Shown here piece by piece: positions 1-6,550 of a stretch of 8,028 bases of DNA. A model generated the notes under the pieces. That model had not been told where the DNA came from. It did not search any database and saw only the letters and a list, made by a program, of their open reading frames with translations. The stretch lies in assembly GCA_900321595.1 (NCBI GenBank), contig ONWP01000369.1, forward strand, positions 1 through 8,028. Direction: 5' to 3'. This DNA comes from an uncultured Eubacteriales bacterium. GTDB taxonomy: Bacteria; Bacillota; Clostridia; Oscillospirales; Acutalibacteraceae. Position numbers and translations under genes: made by a program. Positions within the stretch are counted from its first letter, which is position 1; every line of letters begins with the position of its first letter.

Positions 1-1
1 C

Positions 2-1012
2 GACGTGCCCCGCGACCGCAATTTCCTGCACATCCTGCTGTATATCTCGTTCTTCCCGCAGCTGATCGCGGGACCGATCGTCAAATACCACGACATCAAC
101 GACGCGATCGCGGACCGCAGACAGTCGGCGGAGGCCGTCGCGGCGGGACTGCGCCGCTTTATCTGCGGGCTCGGCAAGAAGGTGATCATCGCAAACGTGA
201 TGGGACAGGCTGCCGATGCGGTCTTCGCCGTCGATCCCGGCACGCTGCATTTCGCCGCGGCGTGGCTCGGCGCTGTCGCCTATGTGCTGCAGATCTATTA
301 CGATTTCAGCGGCTACAGCGACATGGCGATCGGCCTCGGCAGGATGTTCGGCTTCACGATCAAAGAGAATTTCAACTATCCTTATACCGCGGTGAGCATG
401 CAGGATTTCTGGCGGCGGTGGCATATCTCGATGTCCACCTGGTTCAAGGAGTATCTGTATATCCCGCTGGGCGGCAACCGCAAGGGGAAATTCCGCACGG
501 CGCTCAACCGGATCATCGTCTTCTTCTGCACCGGTCTCTGGCACGGCGCGAACTGGACCTTTGTGGTGTGGGGTCTCTATCACGGATTCTTCCTGCTGCT
601 GGAATCCTATGTACCGGCGATCAAAAAGATCCCCCGCGCTGTCGGCAGACTGTATTCTCTTCTCGTCGTCACGGTCGGCTTTGTCATTTTCCGCGCGGAA
701 ACGCTCCGGGGCGGCGTGCGCTTTATCGGCAGGATGTTTGTCCCCGGCGCGCTTGATTTCGAGAACAAAGCGCTGCTTTTAGGGCAGCTGACGCCCTGGT
801 TCATCGTCATATTCGCGGCGGCTGTTCTCGGAGCCGGTCTGATGCGCAGGCCGGTCGAAAAGCTCCGCGCGGCGACCCGCGGCGAAGTCCGCGCGCTCTC
901 ACCGGTCAGGGCGGAGGCGCTGCTTTCCGCCGGTGCACTCATTCTGCTGGTCTGGTGCATCCTGCGCCTTTCCGGACAGGGCTATAATCCGTTCATCTAT
1001 TTCAGATTCTGA
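2..1012 (+). CDS. MBOAT-family membrane O-acyltransferase, AlgI-like (5' partial)
   Basis: This is a multi-pass membrane protein of the MBOAT family. AlgI, PatA and DltB relatives take an acyl group from a cytoplasmic donor and pass it across the membrane for O-acylation of an exported polymer. About 336 residues are visible. The first in-frame start-like codon, GTG at 5, lies inside the conserved run FFPQLIAGPIVKY, so the gene begins upstream of the window. AlgI relatives are about 470-500 residues, so roughly 130-160 N-terminal residues should be missing. The family signature FWRRWHISMSTWFKEYLYIP lies at about 407-466. The likely catalytic His is in GLWHGANW (codon 542-544), and hydrophobic helices continue to the end. 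It stops 40 bases before a DHHW/AlgJ-like gene, the usual partner. The family call is firm. The polymer is unknown, and acetyl is assumed only from the commonest members. Confidence 0.93.
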   Translation, partial: DVPRDRNFLHILLYISFFPQLIAGPIVKYHDINDAIADRRQSAEAVAAGLRRFICGLGKKVIIANVMGQAADAVFAVDPGTLHFAAAWLGAVAYVLQIYYDFSGYSDMAIGLGRMFGFTIKENFNYPYTAVSMQDFWRRWHISMSTWFKEYLYIPLGGNRKGKFRTALNRIIVFFCTGLWHGANWTFVVWGLYHGFFLLLESYVPAIKKIPRAVGRLYSLLVVTVGFVIFRAETLRGGVRFIGRMFVPGALDFENKALLLGQLTPWFIVIFAAAVLGAGLMRRPVEKLRAATRGEVRALSPVRAEALLSAGALILLVWCILRLSGQGYNPFIYFRF

Positions 1013-1021
1013 TATCATTAT

Positions 1022-1040
1022 GCCCCGCGTTTTCGGGGGC
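1022..1040 (+). other. Small GC hairpin between the acyltransferase and DHHW genes
   Basis: GCCCCG (1022-1027) pairs with the CGGGG of the run at 1034-1040 around a CGTTTT loop. No T-run follows, so it does not look like a terminator. It lies just ahead of the ribosome site (GAGG, 1041-1044) of the next gene and might tune messenger stability or translation of that gene. It may equally be chance in GC-rich DNA. Confidence 0.3.
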
Positions 1041-1052
1041 GAGGATCGTTTT

Positions 1053-2462
1053 ATGGACACAAAAAGGAATACGCAGAATGTTTTACGCCTGTGCTTTATC
1101 GCATCGGCGCTGCTGCTGTGTCTGATCCCGCTTGTCTGCATGACTTTCGCACGGACAGACGAGACAACGGAAAACCGCAGGCTGTCAAAATTCCCGTCGC
1201 TGACGACGGACGGCGGCCTGAACAAAGATTTCCTCTCACAGACCGGAAAGTATTATGAGGATCATTTCGCGTTCCGCAATCAGGTCGTCGGCGCGGACGG
1301 CGTCTTGCAGGCGCTGTTCGGGGTTTCCTCGGCGGATACCGTGATCAAGGGCACGGGCGGATGGCTCTATTACAGCGCCACGCTGCCGGATTTCCAGCGC
1401 TCGCATGTGATGACCGACCGCGCGGCTTACAACGCGGTACACAATATCACGCTGATGCGTGATTTCGTCGAAAGCCGCGGCGCGTCGTTCCTGCTGACTG
1501 TCGCGCCGAATAAGAATTCGCTCTATCCGGAGCATATGCCGTATTACAGTCCGCAGGGGACGGGCGAGAAGAACATCGACAAGCTTTTGCCACTGCTCAA
1601 AGAGGCGGAGATCCCGTACGCGGACCTGTTCGCCGCTTTTAAGAACGAGGACGAGATCCTTTATCTGATGCGGGATTCCCACTGGAACGGCCGCGGCGCG
1701 CTCCTTGCCTACAACACGATCGCGGACGCTGCTGGGATGGCGCACGAGACATTCTCGGGCGCGCAGACCGTGCGCGCCAAGGATGAGGCTGGCGATCTGG
1801 GCAGAATGGCGTACGCCGTATTTGCGAAGCCCGAATGGAACGAGCGGCTCGATTTTGAACCCGGCTATCGGTTCACCTCTGCCGGTTCCGACGTCGAAGA
1901 CGCCTTCCTCACGACGGAGAATCCGAACGGCACGGGCAGGCTGCTGATGTACCGCGATTCCTTCGGCAATACGCTGCTGCCGCTTTTCGCCGAGAGCTGC
2001 TCCGCCGCGTGCTTCTCAAAGGCAACGCCGTATCTGCTGGAGAAGCATCTTGCCGAACAGACGCCGGAGCTGGTGATCGCGGAAAAGGTGGAACGCAATC
2101 TGGCGGACTTCGCCGGAGATCCCCCCGTTATGACCGCGCCGTCGATCCCGGCAGAGGCAGCGGAATCCGCACAGGACGCAAAGGCGGAATTGACCGCGAA
2201 AGTCGCAGCGGCTGATTTTTCCTTTGTGCAGATCGCGGGGTCCGTTGAAACACAGACGGAGCATTCCGCCGTATTCGTCGGTCTGGGCGGCACGCTTTAC
2301 GAAGCGTTCCTTATCAGCGGCAAAGACGGCGACGACGGGTATATGCTGTATCTGCCTGCCGACAGGGTCCGCGACGGAGATAGCGTGACGGTGTATTACC
2401 GCGCCGGCGGCAGATTATTTGAGGTGACGACGATCCCAATCACGATACAGGAGGCTTTCTGA
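1053..2462 (+). CDS. DHHW/AlgJ-AlgX-like SGNH-fold protein, membrane anchored
   Basis: Predicted 469-residue extracytoplasmic partner of the upstream MBOAT protein, expected to transfer or process acyl groups on an exported polysaccharide. One N-terminal membrane segment (about residues 12-31) is followed by ENRRLSKFP, typical of the AlgJ/DHHW group. The RDSHWNGRG motif supplies Asp208 and His210, and YRDSFGN supplies Ser303 as the likely nucleophile, matching the Asp-His...Ser arrangement of AlgX/AlgJ. The run VERNL (about 346-350) closes the SGNH domain. Residues of about 360-469 form an extra, probably beta-rich C-terminal region, which could bind glycan as in AlgX; this is inference. ATG at 1053 is chosen because it has GAGG eight bases upstream and gives a clean positively charged start before the membrane helix. 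The frame stays open back to 933, but that stretch overlaps the acyltransferase gene and looks unlike protein. It ends in TGATG with the next gene. Confidence 0.9.
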   Translation: MDTKRNTQNVLRLCFIASALLLCLIPLVCMTFARTDETTENRRLSKFPSLTTDGGLNKDFLSQTGKYYEDHFAFRNQVVGADGVLQALFGVSSADTVIKGTGGWLYYSATLPDFQRSHVMTDRAAYNAVHNITLMRDFVESRGASFLLTVAPNKNSLYPEHMPYYSPQGTGEKNIDKLLPLLKEAEIPYADLFAAFKNEDEILYLMRDSHWNGRGALLAYNTIADAAGMAHETFSGAQTVRAKDEAGDLGRMAYAVFAKPEWNERLDFEPGYRFTSAGSDVEDAFLTTENPNGTGRLLMYRDSFGNTLLPLFAESCSAACFSKATPYLLEKHLAEQTPELVIAEKVERNLADFAGDPPVMTAPSIPAEAAESAQDAKAELTAKVAAADFSFVQIAGSVETQTEHSAVFVGLGGTLYEAFLISGKDGDDGYMLYLPADRVRDGDSVTVYYRAGGRLFEVTTIPITIQEAF

Positions 2463-2464
2463 TG
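2448..2464 (+). promoter_or_regulatory. Ribosome site and TGATG stop-start overlap
   Basis: CAGGAGG (2448-2454) lies inside the end of the DHHW gene, seven bases before ATG at 2462. The TGA stop (2460-2462) shares its A with that ATG. This fixes the start of the lipoprotein gene and implies translational coupling, so the two products are probably made in linked amounts. Confidence 0.85.
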
Positions 2465-3433
2465 CGCAAGACAATTGTTTCCATTGTTCTCATTCTTACG
2501 GTTCTGTTCGGTTTCGCCGCGTGCGGAGCCAAGAAGAACGTCACGATCGAGATCCAGAAGGAAAAGATCGCCATCGAGGTCCCCGCCGGGGCCACGGTGG
2601 AAAAGATCCTCGAAGCGGCGCAGGTGACGCTCGCTGAAAAGGACGTCGTCGAGCCGGAGCTCACCGCGGCGCCCGAAGACGGAGCGGTCATCCGCGTTTC
2701 GCGTTGGGCGAGCGTGAAGATCGTCACGGCGGATGGCAAAGAGAAGACCGTCGAGCTGACGGGAGCCACGGTGGCGGACGCGCTCAAACACGCCGGGATC
2801 ACCCTCGCGGACGGCGAAAGCCTGAACGTCGCGGAGGACGCGTATCTTTCCGATCTGACGGAGGATATCGTCGTCGCGTCGTCCTACAAGGTCAAGGTGA
2901 CCGCCGACGGCAAAACGACGGAATACGAGTCGAAGCAGCAGACCGTGAAGGAATTCCTCTCAGCGGAAAAGATCACCGTCGGGGAAAAGGACCGCGTCAC
3001 GCCCGCTCAGAACGAAAAAATCAAAAGCGACACCGAGATCGTGATCGTCCGCGTGACCGAAAAGACGGAAACCAAGACGGAACAGATCGCGTATGAGACA
3101 AAAAAAGAGTATTCCGACTCGATGTATGATGGGGAAAGCGACACGAAGCAGAACGGCGTGAACGGCGAGAAAACCATCACCTATCGCGTCGTTTACGCGG
3201 ACGGCAAGGAGGAAAGCCGCGAGGTCGTCTCGGAAAAGATCACGAAGGAGCCCGTCGACGAGATCGTCGTTTACGGCACGAAAACGGTCCAGACGACGGC
3301 TCCGGTCACGGATCCTCCCGTCACGGAGCGGACGATCGTTTCGAAGGTCGCGGTGCCCGATTGCGACGGCTCCGGGCACGGCTACTATGTTGTGACCTAT
3401 TCCGACGGATCGGTGGAATACGAGGATTATTAA
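2462..3433 (+). CDS. YabE-like lipoprotein: three ubiquitin-like (DUF348) repeats plus G5 domain
   Basis: Predicted 323-residue secreted lipoprotein. It starts MRKTIVSIVLILTV and has a plausible lipobox ending at Cys21 (FAAC; Phe at -3 is less common than Leu), so it should be anchored on the outer face of the membrane. Three ubiquitin-like repeats of the YabE/RpfB kind follow at about 26-81, 82-140 and 141-198, each starting with a strand such as VTIEIQ, VKIVTADGK or VKVTADGK. A G5 domain lies at about 199-274 and includes QNGVNGEKTITYRV and ends IVVYGTK. G5 domains are linked to glycan or peptidoglycan binding. YabE and RpfB end in a 3D or lysozyme-like domain; here there is only a Thr/Pro-rich linker and a short tail with DCDGSGHGYYVV, so no catalytic domain is visible. 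The operon position suggests a wall- or polymer-binding accessory to the acylation pair. Confidence 0.88.
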   Translation: MRKTIVSIVLILTVLFGFAACGAKKNVTIEIQKEKIAIEVPAGATVEKILEAAQVTLAEKDVVEPELTAAPEDGAVIRVSRWASVKIVTADGKEKTVELTGATVADALKHAGITLADGESLNVAEDAYLSDLTEDIVVASSYKVKVTADGKTTEYESKQQTVKEFLSAEKITVGEKDRVTPAQNEKIKSDTEIVIVRVTEKTETKTEQIAYETKKEYSDSMYDGESDTKQNGVNGEKTITYRVVYADGKEESREVVSEKITKEPVDEIVVYGTKTVQTTAPVTDPPVTERTIVSKVAVPDCDGSGHGYYVVTYSDGSVEYEDY

Positions 3434-3447
3434 GCGGCTTGAACGAT

Positions 3448-3486
3448 AAAAGACGGCAGCGCCCGAGTTGGACGCTGTCGTTTTTG
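3448..3486. terminator. Bidirectional rho-independent terminator
   Basis: GACGGCAGCG (3452-3461) pairs over ten bases with CGCTGTCGTT (3473-3482), allowing G-U pairs. A T-run (3481-3485) follows on the + strand and AAAA (3448-3451) precedes the stem, giving TTTT when read on the - strand. It sits between convergent genes, 14 bases past the lipoprotein stop (3433) and 22 bases past the stop of the - strand amidohydrolase (3505), so it probably serves both operons. Confidence 0.8.
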
Positions 3487-3504
3487 CGTGTAAAGATTGT
3501 CGTT

Positions 3505-4311
3505 TTACAGACCGCATTCGGCGATCAGGCGTTCGCCGTTGCGGTAGAAGATGTTTTCGCGGTCGCGGTCGGTGATCTGCGCGCCGAGCACCATCCCCGC
3601 ACCGTGCATTGTGGAAAACCAGGGCAGATCGGTGCCGAACAGCACCCTTTCGCTGCCGAGGATGTCGACGATATCCTCCAGATATCCCCGGACGATCGGG
3701 ATCGCCGTCAGCTCGAAGTATACGTTTTCAAAGGGCTTCAGCGCCTCCGCGCCTTCCTTCTGCGTGCCGAAAAACGAGTGCCCGCAGATGATGTGAAGCC
3801 GCGGAAATCTGCGGGCGATCGCGAGGACGTTTTCAACGCCGTCGTACGCGGAACCGCCCCAGGTGTGCAGCAGCAAGAGTTTGTGCGTCCGCTCCAGATA
3901 GTCGTAGTAGGGATCGTGGACCGGATCGGAGACCGGGAATCGGTTGTAATCGCCCAGCAGCTTGAAGCCGGCGTAAACGTCCGGCGCTTCGTCGACCTCG
4001 CGGATCTCGCGTTCCGGGTCGAGATGTCGGGAATGGATGATGTGATAAGCCTTGAGACGATCCGGGTATTTGCGCACAGCCGAGACGTTGTACTGTTCGC
4101 CGTACAGCGGATCGTTCAGCGCGAAATGTCCGCAGAAAAACAGACGTTTTACGCCGTTGCGGTCCATATCTATGACCATGTCGTCCGCGCTGCTGAACGG
4201 AAAATAGATCTCGGCGTGTTCGTCCATGTGCGCGTGAAAATCCAGGATCGGGCAGGGAAGTCGTCCATCGCGCCAGAAAACCTGCGCCAGCTCGCTGTTT
4301 TTGTTGATCAT
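3505..4311 (-). CDS. Amidohydrolase-superfamily metal hydrolase or decarboxylase (Amidohydrolase_2 type), ligands intact
   Basis: Predicted 268-residue cytoplasmic TIM-barrel enzyme of the amidohydrolase-2 group, whose members hydrolyse lactones or amides or decarboxylate aromatic acids using a bound divalent metal. All expected metal and active-site positions are present: HAH (His26, His28) after strand 1, Lys117 in GFKLLG, His149 in LLLHTWGG, His178 in IICGHSFFG, and Asp228 in LFGTDLPW. The ATG at 4311 is chosen because it has AAGGAGG ten bases upstream and overlaps the upstream stop by four bases (ATGA, 4311-4308). The frame is open back to 4707, but the extra 132 residues are an Arg/Gly/Pro-rich shadow of the upstream gene. 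It follows a degenerate paralogue of the same fold. The absence of a signal peptide indicates the cytoplasm. Substrate is unknown. Confidence 0.88.
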   Translation of the reverse strand: MINKNSELAQVFWRDGRLPCPILDFHAHMDEHAEIYFPFSSADDMVIDMDRNGVKRLFFCGHFALNDPLYGEQYNVSAVRKYPDRLKAYHIIHSRHLDPEREIREVDEAPDVYAGFKLLGDYNRFPVSDPVHDPYYDYLERTHKLLLLHTWGGSAYDGVENVLAIARRFPRLHIICGHSFFGTQKEGAEALKPFENVYFELTAIPIVRGYLEDIVDILGSERVLFGTDLPWFSTMHGAGMVLGAQITDRDRENIFYRNGERLIAECGL

Positions 4312-4328
4312 CGCAGGCCCGCCTCCTT
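4308..4328 (-). promoter_or_regulatory. Ribosome site and ATGA overlap coupling the two amidohydrolase-fold genes
   Basis: Read on the - strand, AAGGAGG (4328-4322) lies within the last codons of the upstream gene, ten bases before ATG at 4311. The TGA of the upstream gene (4310-4308) overlaps this start by the classic four-base ATGA. It sets the true start of the intact amidohydrolase and suggests coordinated synthesis of the pair. Confidence 0.85.
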
Positions 4329-5075
4329 CAGCATATTCATAAGATTGCCGCCGAATATCTTTGCACGGTCTTCCTCGGAGATCGCCGCAGCCCGCGTCAC
4401 CGCGAGCATGGACCCGGTATACCGGTATGGGAAGGCGGTGCCGAATACCAGCTTTTCCGCGCCGAAACGAGCGGTCATGTCTTCGATGCCGCCCGCGTCC
4501 ATGATATAGGACAGATCCAGACGCAGGCTTTCGTAACGCTGCGCCAACGGATACAGACGGCGGGCGTTCGGCCAGCAGTCGCTGTCGGCGATCAGCGCCG
4601 TCAGGCGGGGATGGGCCGCCATGATCTCGTAGATCTGCGTCATCGAAACGCCGTAAGCGGTATTGAGGATGACCGGGATCTTTTCCGCCTCCAGCGCGTC
4701 GAGACATTCGCCCATCGTCAGCGCGTTCAGCTCGTAACGGTGCGTGCGCGGCGAGAGATAAACCGCGCCGATGCGGTTATTGCGCATTTCGTCGGGCAGC
4801 GCGGCGGGAGACGGCGTCTCGTTCGTAAAAGGCGGCAGAACGGCCCAGACGCCGTAAAGCTCGAACGCCTTCGCCGCGTCGCTGTTTACGCAGCGGGCGA
4901 CGAAATCGTTTCCGTAATTGACGCCGACGGTGCTGCTGTAGGCGCAGCGCACCAGTCCGCCGCCGATCCCGCAGCGGTCGAGCTCCTCCAGCAGGTCAGT
5001 AAACGTGTCGCAGTTTTTGTAGGGCTCGCCGTTGTTCGTCGCGCCGAAGGTGAGATTGCAGTCGAGGATCTTCAT
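4308..5075 (-). CDS. Amidohydrolase-fold protein lacking all metal ligands (probable pseudoenzyme)
   Basis: Predicted 255-residue protein with the strand order and spacing of the downstream amidohydrolase, but without its catalytic residues. The opening MKILDCNLTFG stands where the partner has ILDFHAHM, so the two His become Asn7 and Thr9. VILNTAYG (Asn138) replaces LLLHTWGG. ALIADSD puts Asp164 opposite His178. LVFGTAFP puts Ala214 opposite Asp228. The GAVYLSP run puts Tyr106 opposite Lys117. The scaffold is intact with no stops or frameshifts, so it appears to be kept as a protein rather than decaying. ATG at 5075 is chosen for CAGGAG seven bases upstream (5088-5083); the open frame back to 5216 crosses the AT-rich promoter region. 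First gene of a two-gene operon. A regulatory or structural partner of the intact enzyme is the simplest idea. A different metal-free chemistry is possible. Confidence 0.8.
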   Translation of the reverse strand: MKILDCNLTFGATNNGEPYKNCDTFTDLLEELDRCGIGGGLVRCAYSSTVGVNYGNDFVARCVNSDAAKAFELYGVWAVLPPFTNETPSPAALPDEMRNNRIGAVYLSPRTHRYELNALTMGECLDALEAEKIPVILNTAYGVSMTQIYEIMAAHPRLTALIADSDCWPNARRLYPLAQRYESLRLDLSYIMDAGGIEDMTARFGAEKLVFGTAFPYRYTGSMLAVTRAAAISEEDRAKIFGGNLMNMLKEAGLR

Positions 5076-5136
5076 ATGCACGCTCCTGTTTGTTTTAGAG
5101 AGCCGCGTACGGCGCTCATATCGCATTCCTTGTTTT

Positions 5137-5166
5137 ATCGTATCACAGTTTTCGGTATTTGTACAG
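5137..5166 (-). promoter_or_regulatory. Candidate promoter for the amidohydrolase operon
   Basis: On the - strand TACGAT (5142-5137) is preceded by TGA, giving an extended -10 element. CTGTAC (5166-5161) sits 18 bases further upstream as a weak -35. Transcription would begin near 5130 and leave a leader of about 55 bases before ATG at 5075. Judged by eye from consensus only. Confidence 0.5.
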
Positions 5167-5201
5167 TTTTTTGAAAAAGCATTTCTTTTTTTATTCGTTT
5201 G

Positions 5202-5210
5202 TGCTATGAT
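5202..5210 (+). promoter_or_regulatory. Candidate extended -10 promoter for the aminotransferase gene
   Basis: TGCTATGAT (5202-5210) is an extended -10 element one base from consensus in the hexamer. Upstream is a T-rich stretch (5165-5200) with no good -35 at 17 bases; TTGAAA at 5171-5176 is too far away. Start of transcription near 5217 would leave about 25 bases of leader, with GGGGG (5231-5235) as ribosome site seven bases before ATG at 5243. It faces away from the - strand promoter, so one regulator bound between them could control both operons. Confidence 0.55.
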
Positions 5211-5242
5211 GAGCATGAAACGGAACGCAAGGGGGAAACAGT

Positions 5243-6391
5243 ATGTACAGGATCGGAAAGGCTGAGACAGACGCGGTCGCGCGGGTGATCGAAAGCAGAA
5301 GCCTTTTCAAAATCAACGACGCGATGCACGAGACCGAGCACTGCGAGCGTTTGATGCGCGAGATCTTCGGTGTAAAGCGCGCGCTGCTGATGACGTCGGG
5401 CACCGGCGCGCTGACCAGCGCCCTGATCGGCATGGGGATCGGTCCCGGGGACGAGGTGATCGTACCGGCGTATACCTATATCGCGACGGCGATGGCTGTG
5501 GTGGCGGCCGGCGCGATACCGGTGATTGCAGACATCAACGAGACGTACACCATCGATCCGGCTGAGGTCGAAAAGAAGATCACGCCGCGTACCCGGTGCG
5601 TGATCCCCGTGCATATCCAGGGCTTTCCCTGCGATATGGACGCGATCTGCGCGCTGGCGGAAAAATACGGCTTTCTGATCTTGGAGGACGCATGCCAGGC
5701 GGACGGCGGCTCGTACCGCGGACGGCGGCTCGGCACCATCGGTAGGGCGGGAGCGCTGAGCTTTAATCAGTTCAAGATCATCACCGCAGGCGAGGGCGGA
5801 GCCCTGTTGACCGACGACGACCGGATCTATGAGCGCGCGCTGATCTATCACGACGCCAGCGCCATCGCCTTTTTCGGCGACCAGCTGCACGACGTGACCG
5901 AACCGCAGTTCTGCGGCTCGGAGCTGCGCACCAATGAGATCTCCGCGGCGATACTTCACCAGCAGTTCCTGCGGCTGGACGGGATCCTGAAAGATCTGAG
6001 AGAAAACAAAAAGAAGCTGACCGGGCGGCTCGAAGGCAAATACCGGATCGGCAAATCGAACGATCTCGCGGGCGACTGCGGCGTCACGCTGCCGGTCGTG
6101 TTCGAGAACGAAGCCGAGGCGCGGGTGTTCTGCGAAAAGTTCGGCCGCGGAGCGTATCTGCCCATCGACACGGGCAAGCATATCTACACGCACTGGACGG
6201 CGATCCTGGAGAAGCGCGGCGCGCTGCATCCGCGGATGGATCCGTTCCGCCATCCGGACAACGCGCCGTTCGTGCCGGATTATAAAAACGAGACCTATCC
6301 CGTGACGCTGGACATGCTCGCGAGGACCGTGTTCGTGCCGATCGATCCGGACTGGACCGACGAAGATATCGACGGGATCGCGAAGAAATGA
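5243..6391 (+). CDS. DegT/DnrJ/EryC1/StrS-family PLP-dependent aminotransferase
   Basis: Predicted 382-residue cytoplasmic enzyme, normal family length. Relatives transfer an amino group, usually from glutamate or glutamine, to a keto-sugar or keto-cyclitol. Visible signature residues are TSGTGAL (about 51-57, phosphate binding), DEVIVPAYTYIAT (about 70-82), Asp149 in LEDACQADGG (PLP ring nitrogen), and Lys178 in SFNQFKIITAGEGGALLT as the Schiff-base lysine. The late HIYTHW stretch resembles what I recall from keto-cyclitol or sugar aminotransferases, but the substrate cannot be set from this. ATG at 5243 is supported by a G-rich ribosome site (5231-5235) and by the family N-terminus starting immediately. 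The gene is divergent from the amidohydrolase pair and 159 bases upstream of the isomerase-like frame. No nucleotide-sugar genes (dehydratase, glycosyltransferase) are in view, so catabolism or modification of a free amino sugar or cyclitol is as likely as surface-sugar synthesis. Confidence 0.92.
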   Translation: MYRIGKAETDAVARVIESRSLFKINDAMHETEHCERLMREIFGVKRALLMTSGTGALTSALIGMGIGPGDEVIVPAYTYIATAMAVVAAGAIPVIADINETYTIDPAEVEKKITPRTRCVIPVHIQGFPCDMDAICALAEKYGFLILEDACQADGGSYRGRRLGTIGRAGALSFNQFKIITAGEGGALLTDDDRIYERALIYHDASAIAFFGDQLHDVTEPQFCGSELRTNEISAAILHQQFLRLDGILKDLRENKKKLTGRLEGKYRIGKSNDLAGDCGVTLPVVFENEAEARVFCEKFGRGAYLPIDTGKHIYTHWTAILEKRGALHPRMDPFRHPDNAPFVPDYKNETYPVTLDMLARTVFVPIDPDWTDEDIDGIAKK

Positions 6392-6408
6392 AGTGTTGGG
6401 CAAACAAG

Positions 6409-6438
6409 TTGGGAAACACATTGGTTAATGTGTATCCT
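6409..6438 (+). promoter_or_regulatory. Inverted repeat within a weak candidate promoter upstream of the isomerase-like gene
   Basis: ACACATT (6416-6422) and AATGTGT (6427-6433) form a perfect seven-base inverted repeat around GGTT. It fills the spacer between TTGGGA (6409-6414) and TATCCT (6433-6438), which match -35 and -10 in four of six places each with an 18-base gap. An operator for a dimeric repressor over a promoter fits. No T-run follows, so termination is unlikely. The remaining leader to 6550 holds only short imperfect pairings (for example CTGTTG...CAACAG near 6452-6492) and no riboswitch I recognise. Confidence 0.4.
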
Positions 6439-6550
6439 TAACGCGCACCGGCCTGTTGTGAGTTCCCCCGGTTTTCGGTATCATTCTCAACAGCGGGTCG
6501 TGGCGGGCGTGCATCCGGATCATGCAAGTTGACAGAAGGAGAGTCTGACC

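Noticed and set aside
933..1052. Earlier start for the DHHW protein
   Set aside because: It would overlap the acyltransferase by 80 bases and put a non-conserved stretch before the membrane helix. ATG at 1053 has its own ribosome site.
3361..4509. Long open frame on the + strand (382 codons) opposite the amidohydrolases
   Set aside because: It spans the end of the lipoprotein gene, the terminator and two genes with clear family motifs on the other strand, and has no plausible start or product.
4312..4707. N-terminal extension of the intact amidohydrolase
   Set aside because: The extra residues are Arg/Gly/Pro-rich shadow of the upstream gene. ATG at 4311 has a strong ribosome site and an ATGA overlap, and gives a normal family N-terminus.
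5204..6421. Long open frame on the - strand (405 codons) opposite the aminotransferase
   Set aside because: The + strand frame carries full DegT-family motifs, a ribosome site and a promoter. The opposite frame has no recognisable family and is a by-product of GC-rich codons.
6439..6550. Riboswitch in the leader of the isomerase-like gene
   Set aside because: Only short imperfect pairings are visible, with no conserved core I recognise and no terminator with a T-run before the start codon.
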